Positions 35,535 through 44,885 are shown, counted from the stretch's first letter. The stretch is DNA of 64,000 nt from Saccharospirillum alexandrii (GCF_004000275.1 NZ_RCIP01000002.1:682283-746282); one strand, 5' to 3'. The notes: generated from the letters alone by a model not told the origin. Program-made: numbers and translations.

Positions 35535-35569
35535 GTGACGTTTTTATTACAGCGCCGGGTCTCTATAAT
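35535..35569 (+). promoter_or_regulatory. Promoter of DUF47-pit with a reversed Pho-box-like site
   Basis: TATAAT at 35564-35569 is a perfect -10, with a poor -35 (TTTTTA) 17 bp upstream. The segment 35535-35552, read on the minus strand, is CTGTAATAAAAACGTCAC and resembles a Pho box overlapping the -35. The orientation opposes the gene, so repression by PhoB is a possible reading. Confidence 0.45.
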
Positions 35570-35610
35570 GCGCCCCCACTTCATTCGACGATGCAACAGA
35601 GGAAAGCGAC

Positions 35611-36291
35611 ATGGCGGCTGACAGCCCATTGATGGCCCTCTTTGGCCGGTCCCCGGTCAAGCCCATGCAGGAACACATGCAGAAAGCGCACGCCTGCGTG
35701 GTTCGACTGATCGACTTTTATGATGTGGCCGCTACTGGCGACTACCAGGCGGCCGAAGCCATCCGTCAGGACATTGCCAAACTCGAGGGCGAAGCGGACC
35801 GGATGAAAAAAGACATCCGCATGCACCTGCCCAACAGCCTGTTCATGCCGGTCCCCCGCTCCGACCTGCTCGAACTGCTGACCCACCAGGACAAACTCGC
35901 CAACCGCGCCAAGGACATAGCCGGAGTGATGCTGGGCCGGGAAATGACCATCCCGAACCCCATACAGCCGCTGATGCGCGAGTACCTGGAATCGTCGATT
36001 AACACCAGTCAGAAAGCCGCTGATGCGCTGGCCGAACTGGACGAATTGTTCGAAACCGGCTTCAGCAGTCGGGAAATCAAGCTGGTGAGCGGCCTGCTCA
36101 ACGATCTGGACGATCAGGAGCACCGGGCCGATGAACTGGAAATCCGGGTACGCCGCGCCCTGCGTGCCGTGGAAAAGGACTACCCCCCCATTGACGTGAT
36201 GTTCCTGTACCGGGTAATCGAGCTGATCGGTGACCTGGCAGACGTGGCACAACGCGTCGGCTCTCGTTTGCAAATTCTGTTAGCTCGCTGA
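35611..36291 (+). CDS. DUF47/TIGR00153 PhoU-like accessory protein of Pit
   Basis: This is a 226-residue helical protein with KPMQEHMQKAHACVVRLIDFYDVAATGDY, LEGEADRMKKDIRMHLPNSLFMPVPRSDLLELLTHQDKLANRAKDIAG and VIELIGDLADVAQRVGSRLQILL. This family (YkaA/DUF47) is usually paired with a Pit phosphate permease and is thought to modulate it. It stands 56 bp upstream of pit in one operon. ATG 35611 follows GAGGAAA. Confidence 0.92.
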   Translation: MAADSPLMALFGRSPVKPMQEHMQKAHACVVRLIDFYDVAATGDYQAAEAIRQDIAKLEGEADRMKKDIRMHLPNSLFMPVPRSDLLELLTHQDKLANRAKDIAGVMLGREMTIPNPIQPLMREYLESSINTSQKAADALAELDELFETGFSSREIKLVSGLLNDLDDQEHRADELEIRVRRALRAVEKDYPPIDVMFLYRVIELIGDLADVAQRVGSRLQILLAR

Positions 36292-36347
36292 CCCAGCGCC
36301 CGAGTCGGCCTGCGTCACCCCATGCTCACCGATAAGAGGAATACCCC

Positions 36348-37613
36348 ATGACCGTCATTGCAGAATACGGCCAATGGTTCGTCTTGCTTGCCTGCTTGTT
36401 TGGCTTTTTCATGGCCTGGGGCGTTGGCGCCAACGATGTCGCCAACGCCATGGGTACATCCGTCGGCTCTCGTGCCCTGACCGTTAAACAGGCGATTATT
36501 ATCGCCATGGTGTTCGAATTCGCCGGCGCTTACCTGGCCGGTGGCGAGGTCACCGGTACCATTCGAAAAGGCATCATCGACGCCAATGTGATGGCCGGAT
36601 CGCCGGAATTACTGGTCTACGGGATGATGTCGTCGCTACTGGCGGCGGCGATCTGGCTGGTCATCGCTTCGATGATGGGCTGGCCAGTGTCCACTACGCA
36701 CACCATCGTCGGCGCCATTGTTGGCTTTGCAGCCGTCGGTATCGGCGTCGAATACGTGCAGTGGGGCAAGGTAACCTCCATTGTGATGAGCTGGGTGGTC
36801 TCACCGGTACTGGCCGGGACTCTCGCCTTCTTTATTTTCCGCAGCGTTCACAAGCTGATCCTCAACACCGACGACCCCTTTGGCAACGCGAAACGCTACG
36901 TGCCCGGTTATATGTTTCTTACCGCCTTTATGATCACCATGGTGACCTTCACCAAAGGCCTGAAACACGTAGGCGTTGGCCTCTCGTTCGGTGAAAGTGT
37001 GCTGATCAGCGTCGCCGTCAGTTTCGCCGTCATGTTGCTGGGTATCGCGTTACTCAAGCGGGTTAAAATCGACGAAGAGGCCGATCGTCATTTTCGCTTC
37101 GCCTCAGTCGAAAAAGTGTTCGCCATTCTGATGATTTTCACCGCCTGCGCCATGGCATTCGCCCACGGCTCAAACGATGTGGCCAATGCGGTTGGCCCGC
37201 TGGCGGCCATCATCAATGTGGTGGCCAATCAGGGCAATATTCTGGCTGAATCGGCCATGCCCGCCTGGGTGCTGCTGCTTGGCGGTGGCGGCATCGTGGT
37301 CGGCCTGGCTACTTTTGGTTACAAGGTGATGGGCACCATCGGCCGGAAGATCACCGAACTGACCCCGAGCCGGGGGTTCGCCGCCGAACTGGCAGCCGCC
37401 ACCACGGTCGTGCTGGCCTCGGGCACCGGCCTGCCGATTTCCACCACCCACACTCTGGTGGGCGCCGTGCTCGGCGTCGGCATGGCCCGGGGTATTTCAG
37501 CACTCAACTTGAGAGTGGTGGGCACCATCTTCGCCAGCTGGATCGTCACACTCCCGGCCGGGGCTTTCCTGGCGATCATTTTCTTCTTTATGTTCAAGGG
37601 CATTTTCGGCTAA
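36348..37613 (+). CDS. pitA: Low-affinity inorganic phosphate transporter Pit
   Basis: This is a 421-residue membrane permease of the PiT family with the duplicated signature GANDVANAMGTSVGSRAL near the N terminus and GSNDVANAVGPLAAI in the second half. GWPVSTTHTIVGA and GLPISTTHTLVGA repeats follow each signature. About ten membrane segments are seen, with a central hydrophilic loop. It carries metal-phosphate by proton symport. It is preceded by the DUF47 gene and followed by a terminator. Confidence 0.95.
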   Translation: MTVIAEYGQWFVLLACLFGFFMAWGVGANDVANAMGTSVGSRALTVKQAIIIAMVFEFAGAYLAGGEVTGTIRKGIIDANVMAGSPELLVYGMMSSLLAAAIWLVIASMMGWPVSTTHTIVGAIVGFAAVGIGVEYVQWGKVTSIVMSWVVSPVLAGTLAFFIFRSVHKLILNTDDPFGNAKRYVPGYMFLTAFMITMVTFTKGLKHVGVGLSFGESVLISVAVSFAVMLLGIALLKRVKIDEEADRHFRFASVEKVFAILMIFTACAMAFAHGSNDVANAVGPLAAIINVVANQGNILAESAMPAWVLLLGGGGIVVGLATFGYKVMGTIGRKITELTPSRGFAAELAAATTVVLASGTGLPISTTHTLVGAVLGVGMARGISALNLRVVGTIFASWIVTLPAGAFLAIIFFFMFKGIFG

Positions 37614-37625
37614 GCCGTTTTCCTG

Positions 37626-37652
37626 CAACCGCCCTGCCGGGCGGTTGTCTTC
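37626..37652 (+). terminator. Terminator after pit
   Basis: CAACCGCCC (37626-37634) pairs with GGGCGGTTG (37639-37647) around TGCC. A T/C-rich tail (TCTTCTCC) follows. It lies between convergent pit and phnE2. Confidence 0.7.
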
Positions 37653-37666
37653 TCCTGGCCAGTCAC

Positions 37667-38482
37667 TCAACGGATGGCATTACGCACCTGCGACGATACC
37701 CACTCCGACACCACCACCGTGCCCAGAATCACCACAAAGATCATCGTGACCCGCGGCCAGGCCAGGGTGTTCAGCGCGGCCTGCAATTGCAAACCAATGC
37801 CCCCGGCACCCACCAGCCCCAAGATGGTGGACTCGCGAATATTGATGTCCCAACGGAACACCGAGACGCCAAAAAAGGTCGGCAGAATCTGTGGCACGAT
37901 GCCGTAATCGAGCCGTTGCATCAGCGAGGCACCGGTCGCTTCAATGGCCTCGACCTGGGCGGTATCGATCTCTTCAATGGCTTCATACATGAGTTTGCCG
38001 ACAAAACCGATGGATCGCAGCGCAATGGCAATAACACCAGCCAGCAAACCCGGCCCAAGAATGGCAACCAGCAGAAGCGCCCAGATCAGGGAGTTGATCG
38101 ACCGCGATGCCACGATGACGAGCAACGCCAGGGGTCGCACCAGGCGGCGCGAGGGGGTGGTGTTGCGAGCCGCCAGAAACGCTACCGGTACCGCGATCAC
38201 GATACCAATCAGGGTCCCCAGCGTGGCAATGTTCAGGGTATCCCAGAGTGGCCCCCACAAATAATGAATGTAAGACCAGCTCGGCGGAAACATGCGCCCG
38301 CCCAGATCCCGAATTTGCTCCGGGGCATCGGCCAGAAAAAACCAGAGCGTGTTCTGGTTCATGATTTGCCAGGTCACAATAAACGCCGATATCGTGACCA
38401 GCCAGGCCAGCCAGACCAGCCATTCGTGCCGACGGGTATTGCGTTTCCAGGCGGTCAGTGCGGTTGTAGGTTGAGTCATCAT
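37667..38482 (-). CDS. phnE2: Phosphonate-type ABC transporter permease PhnE (second copy)
   Basis: This is a 271-residue permease with six or so membrane segments and the PhnE-type motif YEAIEEIDTAQVEAIEATGASLMQRLDYGIVPQILPTFFGVSVFRWDINIRESTILGLVGAGGIGLQL. ATG 38482 overlaps the first phnE stop as ATGA. It ends the operon phnD-phnC-phnE1-phnE2. Substrate could be phosphonate, phosphite or phosphate. Confidence 0.92.
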   Translation of the reverse strand: MMTQPTTALTAWKRNTRRHEWLVWLAWLVTISAFIVTWQIMNQNTLWFFLADAPEQIRDLGGRMFPPSWSYIHYLWGPLWDTLNIATLGTLIGIVIAVPVAFLAARNTTPSRRLVRPLALLVIVASRSINSLIWALLLVAILGPGLLAGVIAIALRSIGFVGKLMYEAIEEIDTAQVEAIEATGASLMQRLDYGIVPQILPTFFGVSVFRWDINIRESTILGLVGAGGIGLQLQAALNTLAWPRVTMIFVVILGTVVVSEWVSSQVRNAIR

Positions 38483-39285
38483 TGCACCCACTTGCGAACG
38501 TAGCCGGAGAGGTATTCCGTTGCCATCACAATCACAATGATGATGATCAGCACGGCACCGGCCGAATCGTATTCATAGCGATCGATGGCGGTATTCAACG
38601 TGGCGCCAATACCGCCAGCGCCGACAATGCCAATCACCGCCGATTCGCGAAAATTGATATCCAGCCGGTACAGCGACAGCCCGATCAGCCGGGGCATGAC
38701 TTGCGGCATCACCCCAACATGAATCAGCTGCAACCAGCTGGCACCGGTGGCGCGAATGGCCTCCGCCTGGCGTTCGTCCATTTCTTCAATGTCTTCGGCC
38801 AGCAGTTTGGCCATAAAGCCAATGGTGGCGAAGGTGAGGGTAAGAAACCCCGCCAGCGGACCAAAGCCGACCATGGCGACGAACAGTATGGCGATGATGA
38901 CTTCCTGCAGGCTGCGCGATACCGCCACAAAGGCGCGGCAGATCAAATAGACCGGGCCGTTGGAGATATTGCGTGCCGCACCCAGCCCCACCGGGATGGC
39001 CAGCAAAACGCCAGCGATGGTCGACGTCAGTGTCATGGTCAGGCTTTCTACCAGGCCGAGGGAAATATCGCGCCAGCGGGTGGTGAAATCCGGTTGCAAA
39101 AAGCCCATGGCAAACCGGCCACCGCGCTCCAGTCCCTCATAGGCTCGCTGCCAGTTGACGTCCAGTGTGCTGCTGGCGGCGAGCAGATAAATCAAGACGG
39201 CCAGATAGAACCCCCAGCGCCAGCGCGGGTCCGGGATCAAAACCGGCGGGCGGCGCCAGGTTCTCGGATAGCGTTGCGTCGTCAT
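38479..39285 (-). CDS. phnE1: Phosphonate-type ABC transporter permease PhnE (first copy)
   Basis: This is a 268-residue permease similar to the next gene, with [69 protein letters not shown]. The two probably form a heterodimer. The ATG overlaps the phnC stop as ATGA. About six membrane segments are present. Confidence 0.92.
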   Translation of the reverse strand: MTTQRYPRTWRRPPVLIPDPRWRWGFYLAVLIYLLAASSTLDVNWQRAYEGLERGGRFAMGFLQPDFTTRWRDISLGLVESLTMTLTSTIAGVLLAIPVGLGAARNISNGPVYLICRAFVAVSRSLQEVIIAILFVAMVGFGPLAGFLTLTFATIGFMAKLLAEDIEEMDERQAEAIRATGASWLQLIHVGVMPQVMPRLIGLSLYRLDINFRESAVIGIVGAGGIGATLNTAIDRYEYDSAGAVLIIIIVIVMATEYLSGYVRKWVQ

Positions 39286-40109
39286 TGGGCAGCCTCTAGC
39301 CGGTGGGCATCCAGCGCCGGTGCCTCCACGTCCTCGTTTTCCTGGCCGGGCTTGCCTCGCAGGGCAACCCAGTCTTCCTCACCGTAAATCCGTGTCAGCA
39401 CCTCGTCCGACAGGTCAACCGGCGCCCCATCAAACACAACGCGGCCCTGGTTCAGTCCGATGATGCGGTTTACGAAGGCCTGCGCCAACGGGACATCGTG
39501 AATGTTAATGATGGCGGGCAGGCCCCGTTCGTTACACAGCTCAATGATCAGGCGCATAATCTGCCGCGAGGTTTTCGGGTCCAGACTGGCGGTTGGCTCA
39601 TCGATTAACAGCAAATCCGGTTCCTGCGCCAATGCCCGGGCAATGCCCACTCGCTGACGCTGACCGCCAGAAAGTGCATCCGCGCGTTTGTCGGCATGGT
39701 CAGCCAGACCTACACGGTCAAGGAAACGGAAAGCGTTTTCGATGTCATCGGCGGGGTACCGCCGGGTTAGGCTGCGCCAGAACGGCACGTAACCCAGGCG
39801 ACCAGAGAGCACGTTTTCCATGACCGTCAGCCGTTCGACCAGCGCGTATTCCTGAAAGATCATGCCAATACGCCGACGCTGACGGCGCAGCGCGCTCTTG
39901 CTCAGACCCGCCAGTTCCTGATCGCCCAGCCAGATCTTGCCGGCACTGGGCTCGACCAGCCTGTTAACACAGCGAATCAGAGTCGATTTACCCGCGCCGG
40001 ACGGGCCAATCAACCCAACGACCTGCCCGGCTTCTACCGACAGGTTGATGTCAGTGAGGGCTTTGTCACCGGTTTTGTAGACCTTGGTCAGTTGTTCCAG
40101 TCTTAACAC
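39282..40109 (-). CDS. phnC: Phosphonate-type ABC transporter ATPase PhnC
   Basis: This is a 275-residue ATPase with Walker [21 protein letters not shown], signature [17 protein letters not shown], Walker [17 protein letters not shown] and switch His in NIHDVPLAQ. The start is a GTG at 40109 after GGGGAG. It is coupled to phnE1. A hairpin separates it from phnD. Confidence 0.94.
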   Translation of the reverse strand: MLRLEQLTKVYKTGDKALTDINLSVEAGQVVGLIGPSGAGKSTLIRCVNRLVEPSAGKIWLGDQELAGLSKSALRRQRRRIGMIFQEYALVERLTVMENVLSGRLGYVPFWRSLTRRYPADDIENAFRFLDRVGLADHADKRADALSGGQRQRVGIARALAQEPDLLLIDEPTASLDPKTSRQIMRLIIELCNERGLPAIINIHDVPLAQAFVNRIIGLNQGRVVFDGAPVDLSDEVLTRIYGEEDWVALRGKPGQENEDVEAPALDAHRLEAAQ

Positions 40110-40189
40110 CTTACTACTCCCCGCACCCGGTTAGCGGCATGCTCCGGCGCAACGCACCGGCGCGCCCAAACTGGGTGGTCAATAAACAA

Positions 40190-40211
40190 AAGCGCCCGGC
40201 ATACGCCGGGC
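40190..40211 (-). terminator. Stem-loop between phnD and phnC
   Basis: GCCCGGC (40194-40200) pairs with GCCGGGC (40205-40211). On the minus strand GCTTTTGTTT follows, so it can act as a partial terminator that lowers phnCE relative to phnD, as often seen in binding-protein operons. Confidence 0.75.
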
Positions 40212-40251
40212 AAAGGTCTGCACTCTGTGTCAGTGTGTGACTGACGAATTC

Positions 40252-41229
40252 TTACTGGCAGTCGTACTGCACGCCGTTGGCGTCGTCGATCTGGCGAATT
40301 ACCGACCACTCGTTCTGGAAGGTGATGGGAATGAACTGCGCTTCGCCAGACTTAGAAAACTCCTCTTCCAGCTTGGTGCCTTCCCAGTCGAACGAGAAGA
40401 AGGCTTGCTGAACGGCTTCCTGCAAGTCCGGGTGCAAGTCGTGGGCAACGCCGTAAGAGGTGGTCGGAAAGGTTTGCGACTTGTATAACGTTTTGATCTG
40501 GTCTTCAGAGACGATGTCGCGGCTGACCATCCGGCTCAGCACCGAATTGGCAATGGCAGCGGCCGGGTAATCCTGGTTGGCGACACCCAGAATGGAGTTG
40601 TCGTGCTTACCAGAGAACACCGGTTCAAAATCACGGTCCGGCTCCATGCCGTACTCCGATTTCAGAATGGCCGAGGGTGCCTTGAAACCTGAGTTGGAAG
40701 TCTGAGAAGTAAACGCCAGCTTCTGACCCCTCAGGTCTTCTATGTCATTCAGGCCAGATTCCGGGTGGGTGATGATTTCCATCTCATAACCGAAAGAACC
40801 ATCAGCAGCGGCCATCATCGCAAACGGGCGGTAACCGGAGCAGGCCACGGCCAGCGGGTTTGAACCGGTATTGTAGCCGGCAATGTGCAAGCGACCGGCG
40901 CGCATGGCTTCGATCTGGGCCGCATTCGACTGCACCGGAAAGAACTGAACCCGTTTGCCGGTTTCCGCCTCCATGTGCTCCAGAAATTCTGACCACACAT
41001 CGGCATAGACAGCCGGGTCTTCCACCGGTGTGTAGGCAAACACCAGAGTTGACGGGTCACGCCACTGCGATTCGTCAGTCGGGATATCCGCAATCAAATC
41101 GCCATCGGTATCCTGATACCGGCTGTCGAGTTGAAAATCGGCCATGGCCGGGGTAAGAGCAGCGGCCGCCAGAGTCAGCAGACCCACAGTAACCGGTTTT
41201 CCAAAGGTCGTTACAGTCATCTTGTTCAT
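40252..41229 (-). CDS. phnD: Phosphate/phosphite/phosphonate-binding protein PhnD
   Basis: This is a 325-residue periplasmic binding protein with signal MNKMTVTTFGKPVTVGLLTL ending in AAALTPAMA. Family features include LVFAYTPVEDPAVYADVWSEFLEHMEAETGKRVQFF and GRLHIAGYNTGSNPLAVACSGYRPFAM, followed by SQTSNSGFKAPSAIL. The mature N terminus has an uncommon DTDGDLIADIPTDESQW stretch, also found in marine PhnD-like proteins. The ligand cannot be told from the sequence. A Pho box lies 55 bp upstream. Start 41229, with 41220 as an alternative. Confidence 0.9.
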   Translation of the reverse strand: MNKMTVTTFGKPVTVGLLTLAAAALTPAMADFQLDSRYQDTDGDLIADIPTDESQWRDPSTLVFAYTPVEDPAVYADVWSEFLEHMEAETGKRVQFFPVQSNAAQIEAMRAGRLHIAGYNTGSNPLAVACSGYRPFAMMAAADGSFGYEMEIITHPESGLNDIEDLRGQKLAFTSQTSNSGFKAPSAILKSEYGMEPDRDFEPVFSGKHDNSILGVANQDYPAAAIANSVLSRMVSRDIVSEDQIKTLYKSQTFPTTSYGVAHDLHPDLQEAVQQAFFSFDWEGTKLEEEFSKSGEAQFIPITFQNEWSVIRQIDDANGVQYDCQ

Positions 41230-41283
41230 CCATTCAGTGCGCGGGTGGCATAAAAAACGATGGCTGCACCCTAAAGGCAACAG

Positions 41284-41301
41284 ATGACGGTTGTGTGACG
41301 T
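41284..41301 (-). promoter_or_regulatory. Pho box upstream of phnD
   Basis: On the minus strand ACGTCACACAACCGTCAT keeps the GTCA core of both PhoB half-sites at 11-bp spacing. It lies 55 bp before the phnD start and fits PhoB control of phnDCE1E2. Confidence 0.65.
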
Positions 41302-41431
41302 TTTTCTGACCATACCATGGCAGCCGTGTATTCCGGGAACCCGAAAGACATGACTGCCATACTCTTTCATGACATTCGCCCGGCCTGCTTTTGGGGTAGA
41401 CTGACCGCTTCCCTTTCTCTGATCATCATGG

Positions 41432-42127
41432 ATGCGTGTGCGTTTCAACTTCACTCCCAGGCGCTGGTTGCGCAGTTTTTTCTGGCTAACAGGCGCCCTG
41501 TGCCTGCTGAGTGTTGGCCTGACACTGCCACTGGCCGTGCTTAACCCACCCACCACGGCGTACATTCTGCAAGATTCGGGCGACCGGTCGCCCTGGCTAA
41601 CCCGATGGACTCCACTGGAAGACATTTCCCCGCATCTGCCCCTCGCCGTCGTTGCCTCCGAAGACCAGCGTTTCCCCGACCATTTCGGCATTGACGTCGC
41701 GGCCATTCGCAAGGCCCTGAATGAAGACCGTGACCGGTTGCGCGGCGGCAGCACCATCAGCCAGCAACTGGCCAAGAACCTCTATCTCTGGACCGGTCGC
41801 AGCCTGGTGCGCAAAGGCATCGAAGCCTGGCTGACGTTGTGGATGGAACTGTTCTGGAGCAAGGGGCGGCTGCTCGAGATCTACCTGAACGTGGTTGAAT
41901 TCGGGCCGGGCGTGTATGGGGTGACCGACGCCAGCGAGCATTTTTTCAACAAGACACCGGCGCAGTTGACGCCCTACGAAGCCTCTCTGCTCGCGGCTGT
42001 GCTGCCCAACCCCAAGCGCCTGAACGTTGGCCAGCCATCGGCCTATGTGTCGCAGCGCAGCCGGACGATTCGCACAGCCATGTCCTATCTGGGCGGTCAC
42101 AGCTACCTGGAAGGCGTGATTCGTTAG
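41432..42127 (+). CDS. mtgA: Monofunctional peptidoglycan transglycosylase MtgA
   Basis: This is a 231-residue GT51 enzyme that polymerises lipid II into glycan strands. A membrane anchor covers about residues 15-37. The catalytic Glu77 is in VVASEDQRFPDHFGID, followed by RGGSTISQQLAKNLYLWTGRSLVRKGIEAWLTLWMELFWSKGRLLEIYLNVVEFG and AVLPNPKRLN. Length matches the family. It is divergent from phnD. Confidence 0.95.
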   Translation: MRVRFNFTPRRWLRSFFWLTGALCLLSVGLTLPLAVLNPPTTAYILQDSGDRSPWLTRWTPLEDISPHLPLAVVASEDQRFPDHFGIDVAAIRKALNEDRDRLRGGSTISQQLAKNLYLWTGRSLVRKGIEAWLTLWMELFWSKGRLLEIYLNVVEFGPGVYGVTDASEHFFNKTPAQLTPYEASLLAAVLPNPKRLNVGQPSAYVSQRSRTIRTAMSYLGGHSYLEGVIR

Positions 42128-42200
42128 TTTGTTTCAGGGCATGAGCTTTGGCGGAAAAACCCGTACAGTAGGCGCCCCACAGTTCTGATACGGTTCCGCC

Positions 42201-43076
42201 ATGCTACCACCCCGCCACGCCTCCCTGACCTTGCTCGCGCTGCTCGCCTTCGCCGCCAATTCGGTGTTGTGTCGGCTGGCACTGGGCACCCTGAGTATTG
42301 ATGCGGCGTCGTTTACCGCCGTGCGGCTGGTGTCCGGAGCGCTGACGCTGGTGATCATCCTCGCGTTGCGGCATCGCCAGGAGCGTCTGTCGGCTCTGGT
42401 GCTCGCCGGTTCCTGGCGGGGAGCGGGTTTTCTCTGGCTGTACGCGGCGAGTTTCAGTTTCGCCTACGTGCAACTCGATACTGCCACCGGCGCTTTACTG
42501 TTGTTCGGTACGGTGCAACTGACAATGATCATCACCAGTCTGCTAAGAGGCGAACGCCTGACCGGGCTGGAGTGGCTGGGATTATGGATGGCAGTGGGCG
42601 GTTTTCTGTATCTGATCGTCCCGGGGCTGACAGCACCCACCCGGCTCGGGTTTATGCTGATGGTCATCAGTGGCATTGCCTGGGGGTTCTACACTCTGAA
42701 CGGACGGGGCTCAAGCCAGCCCCTGGCTGATACCGCCGGTAACTTCGTGCGGGCAGCGCCATTCGCCCTGCTTCTATACCTGCCCTTTACCGATTCGATT
42801 CTGATTTCATCGCACGGCTTTTGGCTGGCCGTTGCCTCGGGTGCACTGGCCTCTGGCATCGGTTACGCGCTCTGGTACAGCGTGCTGCCTGCACTCAGTG
42901 GCATTCAGGCCAGCGTGTTGCAGTTGAGTGTGCCGATTCTGGCGGCGGTGGGTGGCGCCGTCATCGTACTGGAACCGTTGACCACGCACTTGCTGATCGC
43001 CACCGGGCTGTTACTGGGTGGCATTGGGGTGTTCCTGACGGGCCGGGCAAAGCAGCCGGCCCGCCCACCACGTTAG
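42201..43076 (+). CDS. EamA/DMT family transporter
   Basis: This is a 291-residue protein with ten hydrophobic segments in two EamA repeats (for example NSVLCRLALGTLSIDAASFTAVRLVSGALTL and AVGGAVIVLEPLTTHLLIATGLLLGGIGVFL). This places it in the drug/metabolite exporter superfamily. The substrate is unknown. It ends with a 4-bp overlap with the convergent AI-2E gene. Confidence 0.88.
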   Translation: MLPPRHASLTLLALLAFAANSVLCRLALGTLSIDAASFTAVRLVSGALTLVIILALRHRQERLSALVLAGSWRGAGFLWLYAASFSFAYVQLDTATGALLLFGTVQLTMIITSLLRGERLTGLEWLGLWMAVGGFLYLIVPGLTAPTRLGFMLMVISGIAWGFYTLNGRGSSQPLADTAGNFVRAAPFALLLYLPFTDSILISSHGFWLAVASGALASGIGYALWYSVLPALSGIQASVLQLSVPILAAVGGAVIVLEPLTTHLLIATGLLLGGIGVFLTGRAKQPARPPR

Positions 43077-44176
43077 CGGCTTTTTTCGACCGTGCCAGCC
43101 TCTGCGGTCTCACTGTCTTGCACTGGCTGGTTCACATCGGTATTAAATTCATCCATGAAGATGTCCCAGAAGGTCAAGAAGACGGCGGCAATCAGTGGCC
43201 CGATCACAAAGCCATTGATGCCCATCAGCGCAATACCACCCAAGGTAGAGAACAACACCAGGTAATCCGGCAGCTTGGTGTCCCGCCCGACCAGAATGGG
43301 GCGCAGAATGTTATCGGCCAGGCCAATAATGATGACGCCGTAAAGCACCAGAACAATGCCCGGCACCACATCGCCCACGGCGAACAGATAGATCGCCGCC
43401 GGCCCCCACACCAGAGCCGCGCCGACCGCAGGAATCAGCGACAGCACCATCATCATTACGCCCCAGAGTATGGCGGCGGGAATGCCCAGCACCCAGAATA
43501 TGAAGCCCCCCAGCGCACCCTGCACCATGGCCACAACCAGGTTGCCCTTAACCGTTGCCCGGGTGACTTCGGCGAACTTGTCGAACAGACGGCGCTCGCG
43601 CTCATCCCCCAGGGGCAGGGCTTTGACCATCAGGTCAATCAGGGTATCGCCATCGCGCAGCAGAAAAAACGTCAGATAGAGCATCATGCCCAACTGCAGT
43701 ACAAAGGTGAGGGTACTCTGGCCAAAGGTCAGGGTTTCCTGCGCCAGATAGCGGCTCGCAGCCACGCTGAAATCGGAGATCTGCTCGCGCAGATTATTGG
43801 TATCGATGCCCAGGTTTTCGAGCGTCTGCGGAATGATCGGAAAGGCCGACCGAATTTGGTCCAGATAGCCGCCCGGCGACATATCGCCCTCTTCAATCGC
43901 CTGATAAAGCCCTATGGCCTCGCGCACCACTTGCGACAGCACCAGCAGCACCGGTATCACCACGATCAGCATGCACGACAATAAAGTGGTTATAGCGGCC
44001 AGATTGCGACGCCCGTTAAACCGGTGCACCAGACGGCGCTGCAACGGATAAAAAATAACAGAGACGGCGGCGGCCCAGAAAATGGCGCCCCAAAATGGTT
44101 CGAGTACCAGCCCGAACAGCACCGTGACGATCAGTAAAAACACGAGAAACGAGCGCGTTTCCATCGACTGCTTCAT
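43073..44176 (-). CDS. AI-2E family transporter
   Basis: This is a 367-residue membrane protein of the AI-2E (TqsA/PerM/YdiK) family. Features are PLQRRLVHRFNGRRNLAAITTLLSCMLIVVIPVLLV, the VQGALGGFIFWVLGIPAAILWGVMMMVLSLIPAVGAALVWGPAAIYLF block, and LVGRDTKLPDYLVLFSTLGGIALMGINGFVIGPLIAAVFLTFW. Members export small molecules or sodium; the substrate here is unknown. Confidence 0.9.
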   Translation of the reverse strand: MKQSMETRSFLVFLLIVTVLFGLVLEPFWGAIFWAAAVSVIFYPLQRRLVHRFNGRRNLAAITTLLSCMLIVVIPVLLVLSQVVREAIGLYQAIEEGDMSPGGYLDQIRSAFPIIPQTLENLGIDTNNLREQISDFSVAASRYLAQETLTFGQSTLTFVLQLGMMLYLTFFLLRDGDTLIDLMVKALPLGDERERRLFDKFAEVTRATVKGNLVVAMVQGALGGFIFWVLGIPAAILWGVMMMVLSLIPAVGAALVWGPAAIYLFAVGDVVPGIVLVLYGVIIIGLADNILRPILVGRDTKLPDYLVLFSTLGGIALMGINGFVIGPLIAAVFLTFWDIFMDEFNTDVNQPVQDSETAEAGTVEKSR

Positions 44177-44273
44177 GTTCCAATCCCTAATCCCTTAACC
44201 CAAGGTCGGCCAGCTTACCCTAAGTGGCGCAAAAACCTAACACCGGGGCGCTAAAATGCCCAGCGGGTCACAG

Positions 44274-44343
44274 CTGGGGAGCCTCTGAATAACTCCCCCG
44301 GGGCTCTGGCTTATCCGAGGGGCCCTATTCAGAGGCTCCCCAG
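44274..44343. repeat. Long perfect hairpin, unrelated core
   Basis: CTGGGGAGCCTCTGAATA (44274-44291) pairs perfectly with 44326-44343, an 18-bp stem. The 34-bp interior contains CCCCCGGGG and GAGGGGCCC. The core does not match the five nested elements. It lies between the AI-2E start and the end of the next minus-strand gene, so it may be that gene's terminator or another dispersed repeat. Confidence 0.75.
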
Positions 44344-44357
44344 GCACAGTAACCAGG

Positions 44358-44801
44358 CTAAAGCGTCGTTTGCAACACCGCCAGTTCGTCGATGAACTCG
44401 TCGCTGTGCTCTACCAATGCCTGTAGCACATCCTGCTCCTGGTCAGTCCAGTCCTGCTCCAGCGCCTCCAGAATCACCTGGCGCCACTGGGTCTCGGCTT
44501 CGGTCAAACGGCGGATCAGGCTGCTCTCGTCGGTCAGTTGGGTATGCACCCAGTCCGCAATGGCCTCAAGCAGGGCACGTTCGGTATTGGCGGCCTTGGG
44601 CAGGTCGCCACGCTCGCGCTCAATCATTTCGACGTCCAGCAGCAGGGTTTCGCGGCGCACCGCTGTGGTTCTTAACAACCGTTCAATCGGAGCCGAGAGG
44701 GTGCTTTGGTCGAGTACATCCTGAATGCGCTCCAGCAGCTCCCCGCCCTGGGCATGAATACCTGCCAGCGCAGCGGTATGGTCGTCTCTGAGTATCGGCA
44801 T
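44358..44801 (-). CDS. Hypothetical helical protein (147 aa)
   Basis: The protein is all-helical with heptad-like patterns (MPILRDDHTAALAGIHAQGG, then LEALEQDWTDQEQDVLQALVEHSDEFIDELAVLQ) and is acidic. The N-terminal DDHTAALAGIHAQGGELLERIQDVL recalls four-helix-bundle ferritin-like or DUF2383-type proteins, but no metal-binding pattern is certain. No signal peptide is seen. It stands alone downstream of the second sigma operon's terminator. Confidence 0.6.
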   Translation of the reverse strand: MPILRDDHTAALAGIHAQGGELLERIQDVLDQSTLSAPIERLLRTTAVRRETLLLDVEMIERERGDLPKAANTERALLEAIADWVHTQLTDESSLIRRLTEAETQWRQVILEALEQDWTDQEQDVLQALVEHSDEFIDELAVLQTTL

Positions 44802-44885
44802 AATGGCGCTCCCGGGGGCAATATGTGGGCCCTGTTCGCCATGAGTATGGCATTGTTCAGTGATTATGCCGAAACCTGTATTTTA

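Noticed and set aside
38482-39387. 301-codon + strand frame over phnE1 and the phnC end
   Set aside because: It is antisense to PhnE with typical permease motifs and has a composition typical of shadows.
42821-43984. 387-codon + strand frame over the EamA end and the AI-2E gene
   Set aside because: It is rich in His/Gln/Asn and opposes a well-defined AI-2E membrane protein, so it is a shadow.
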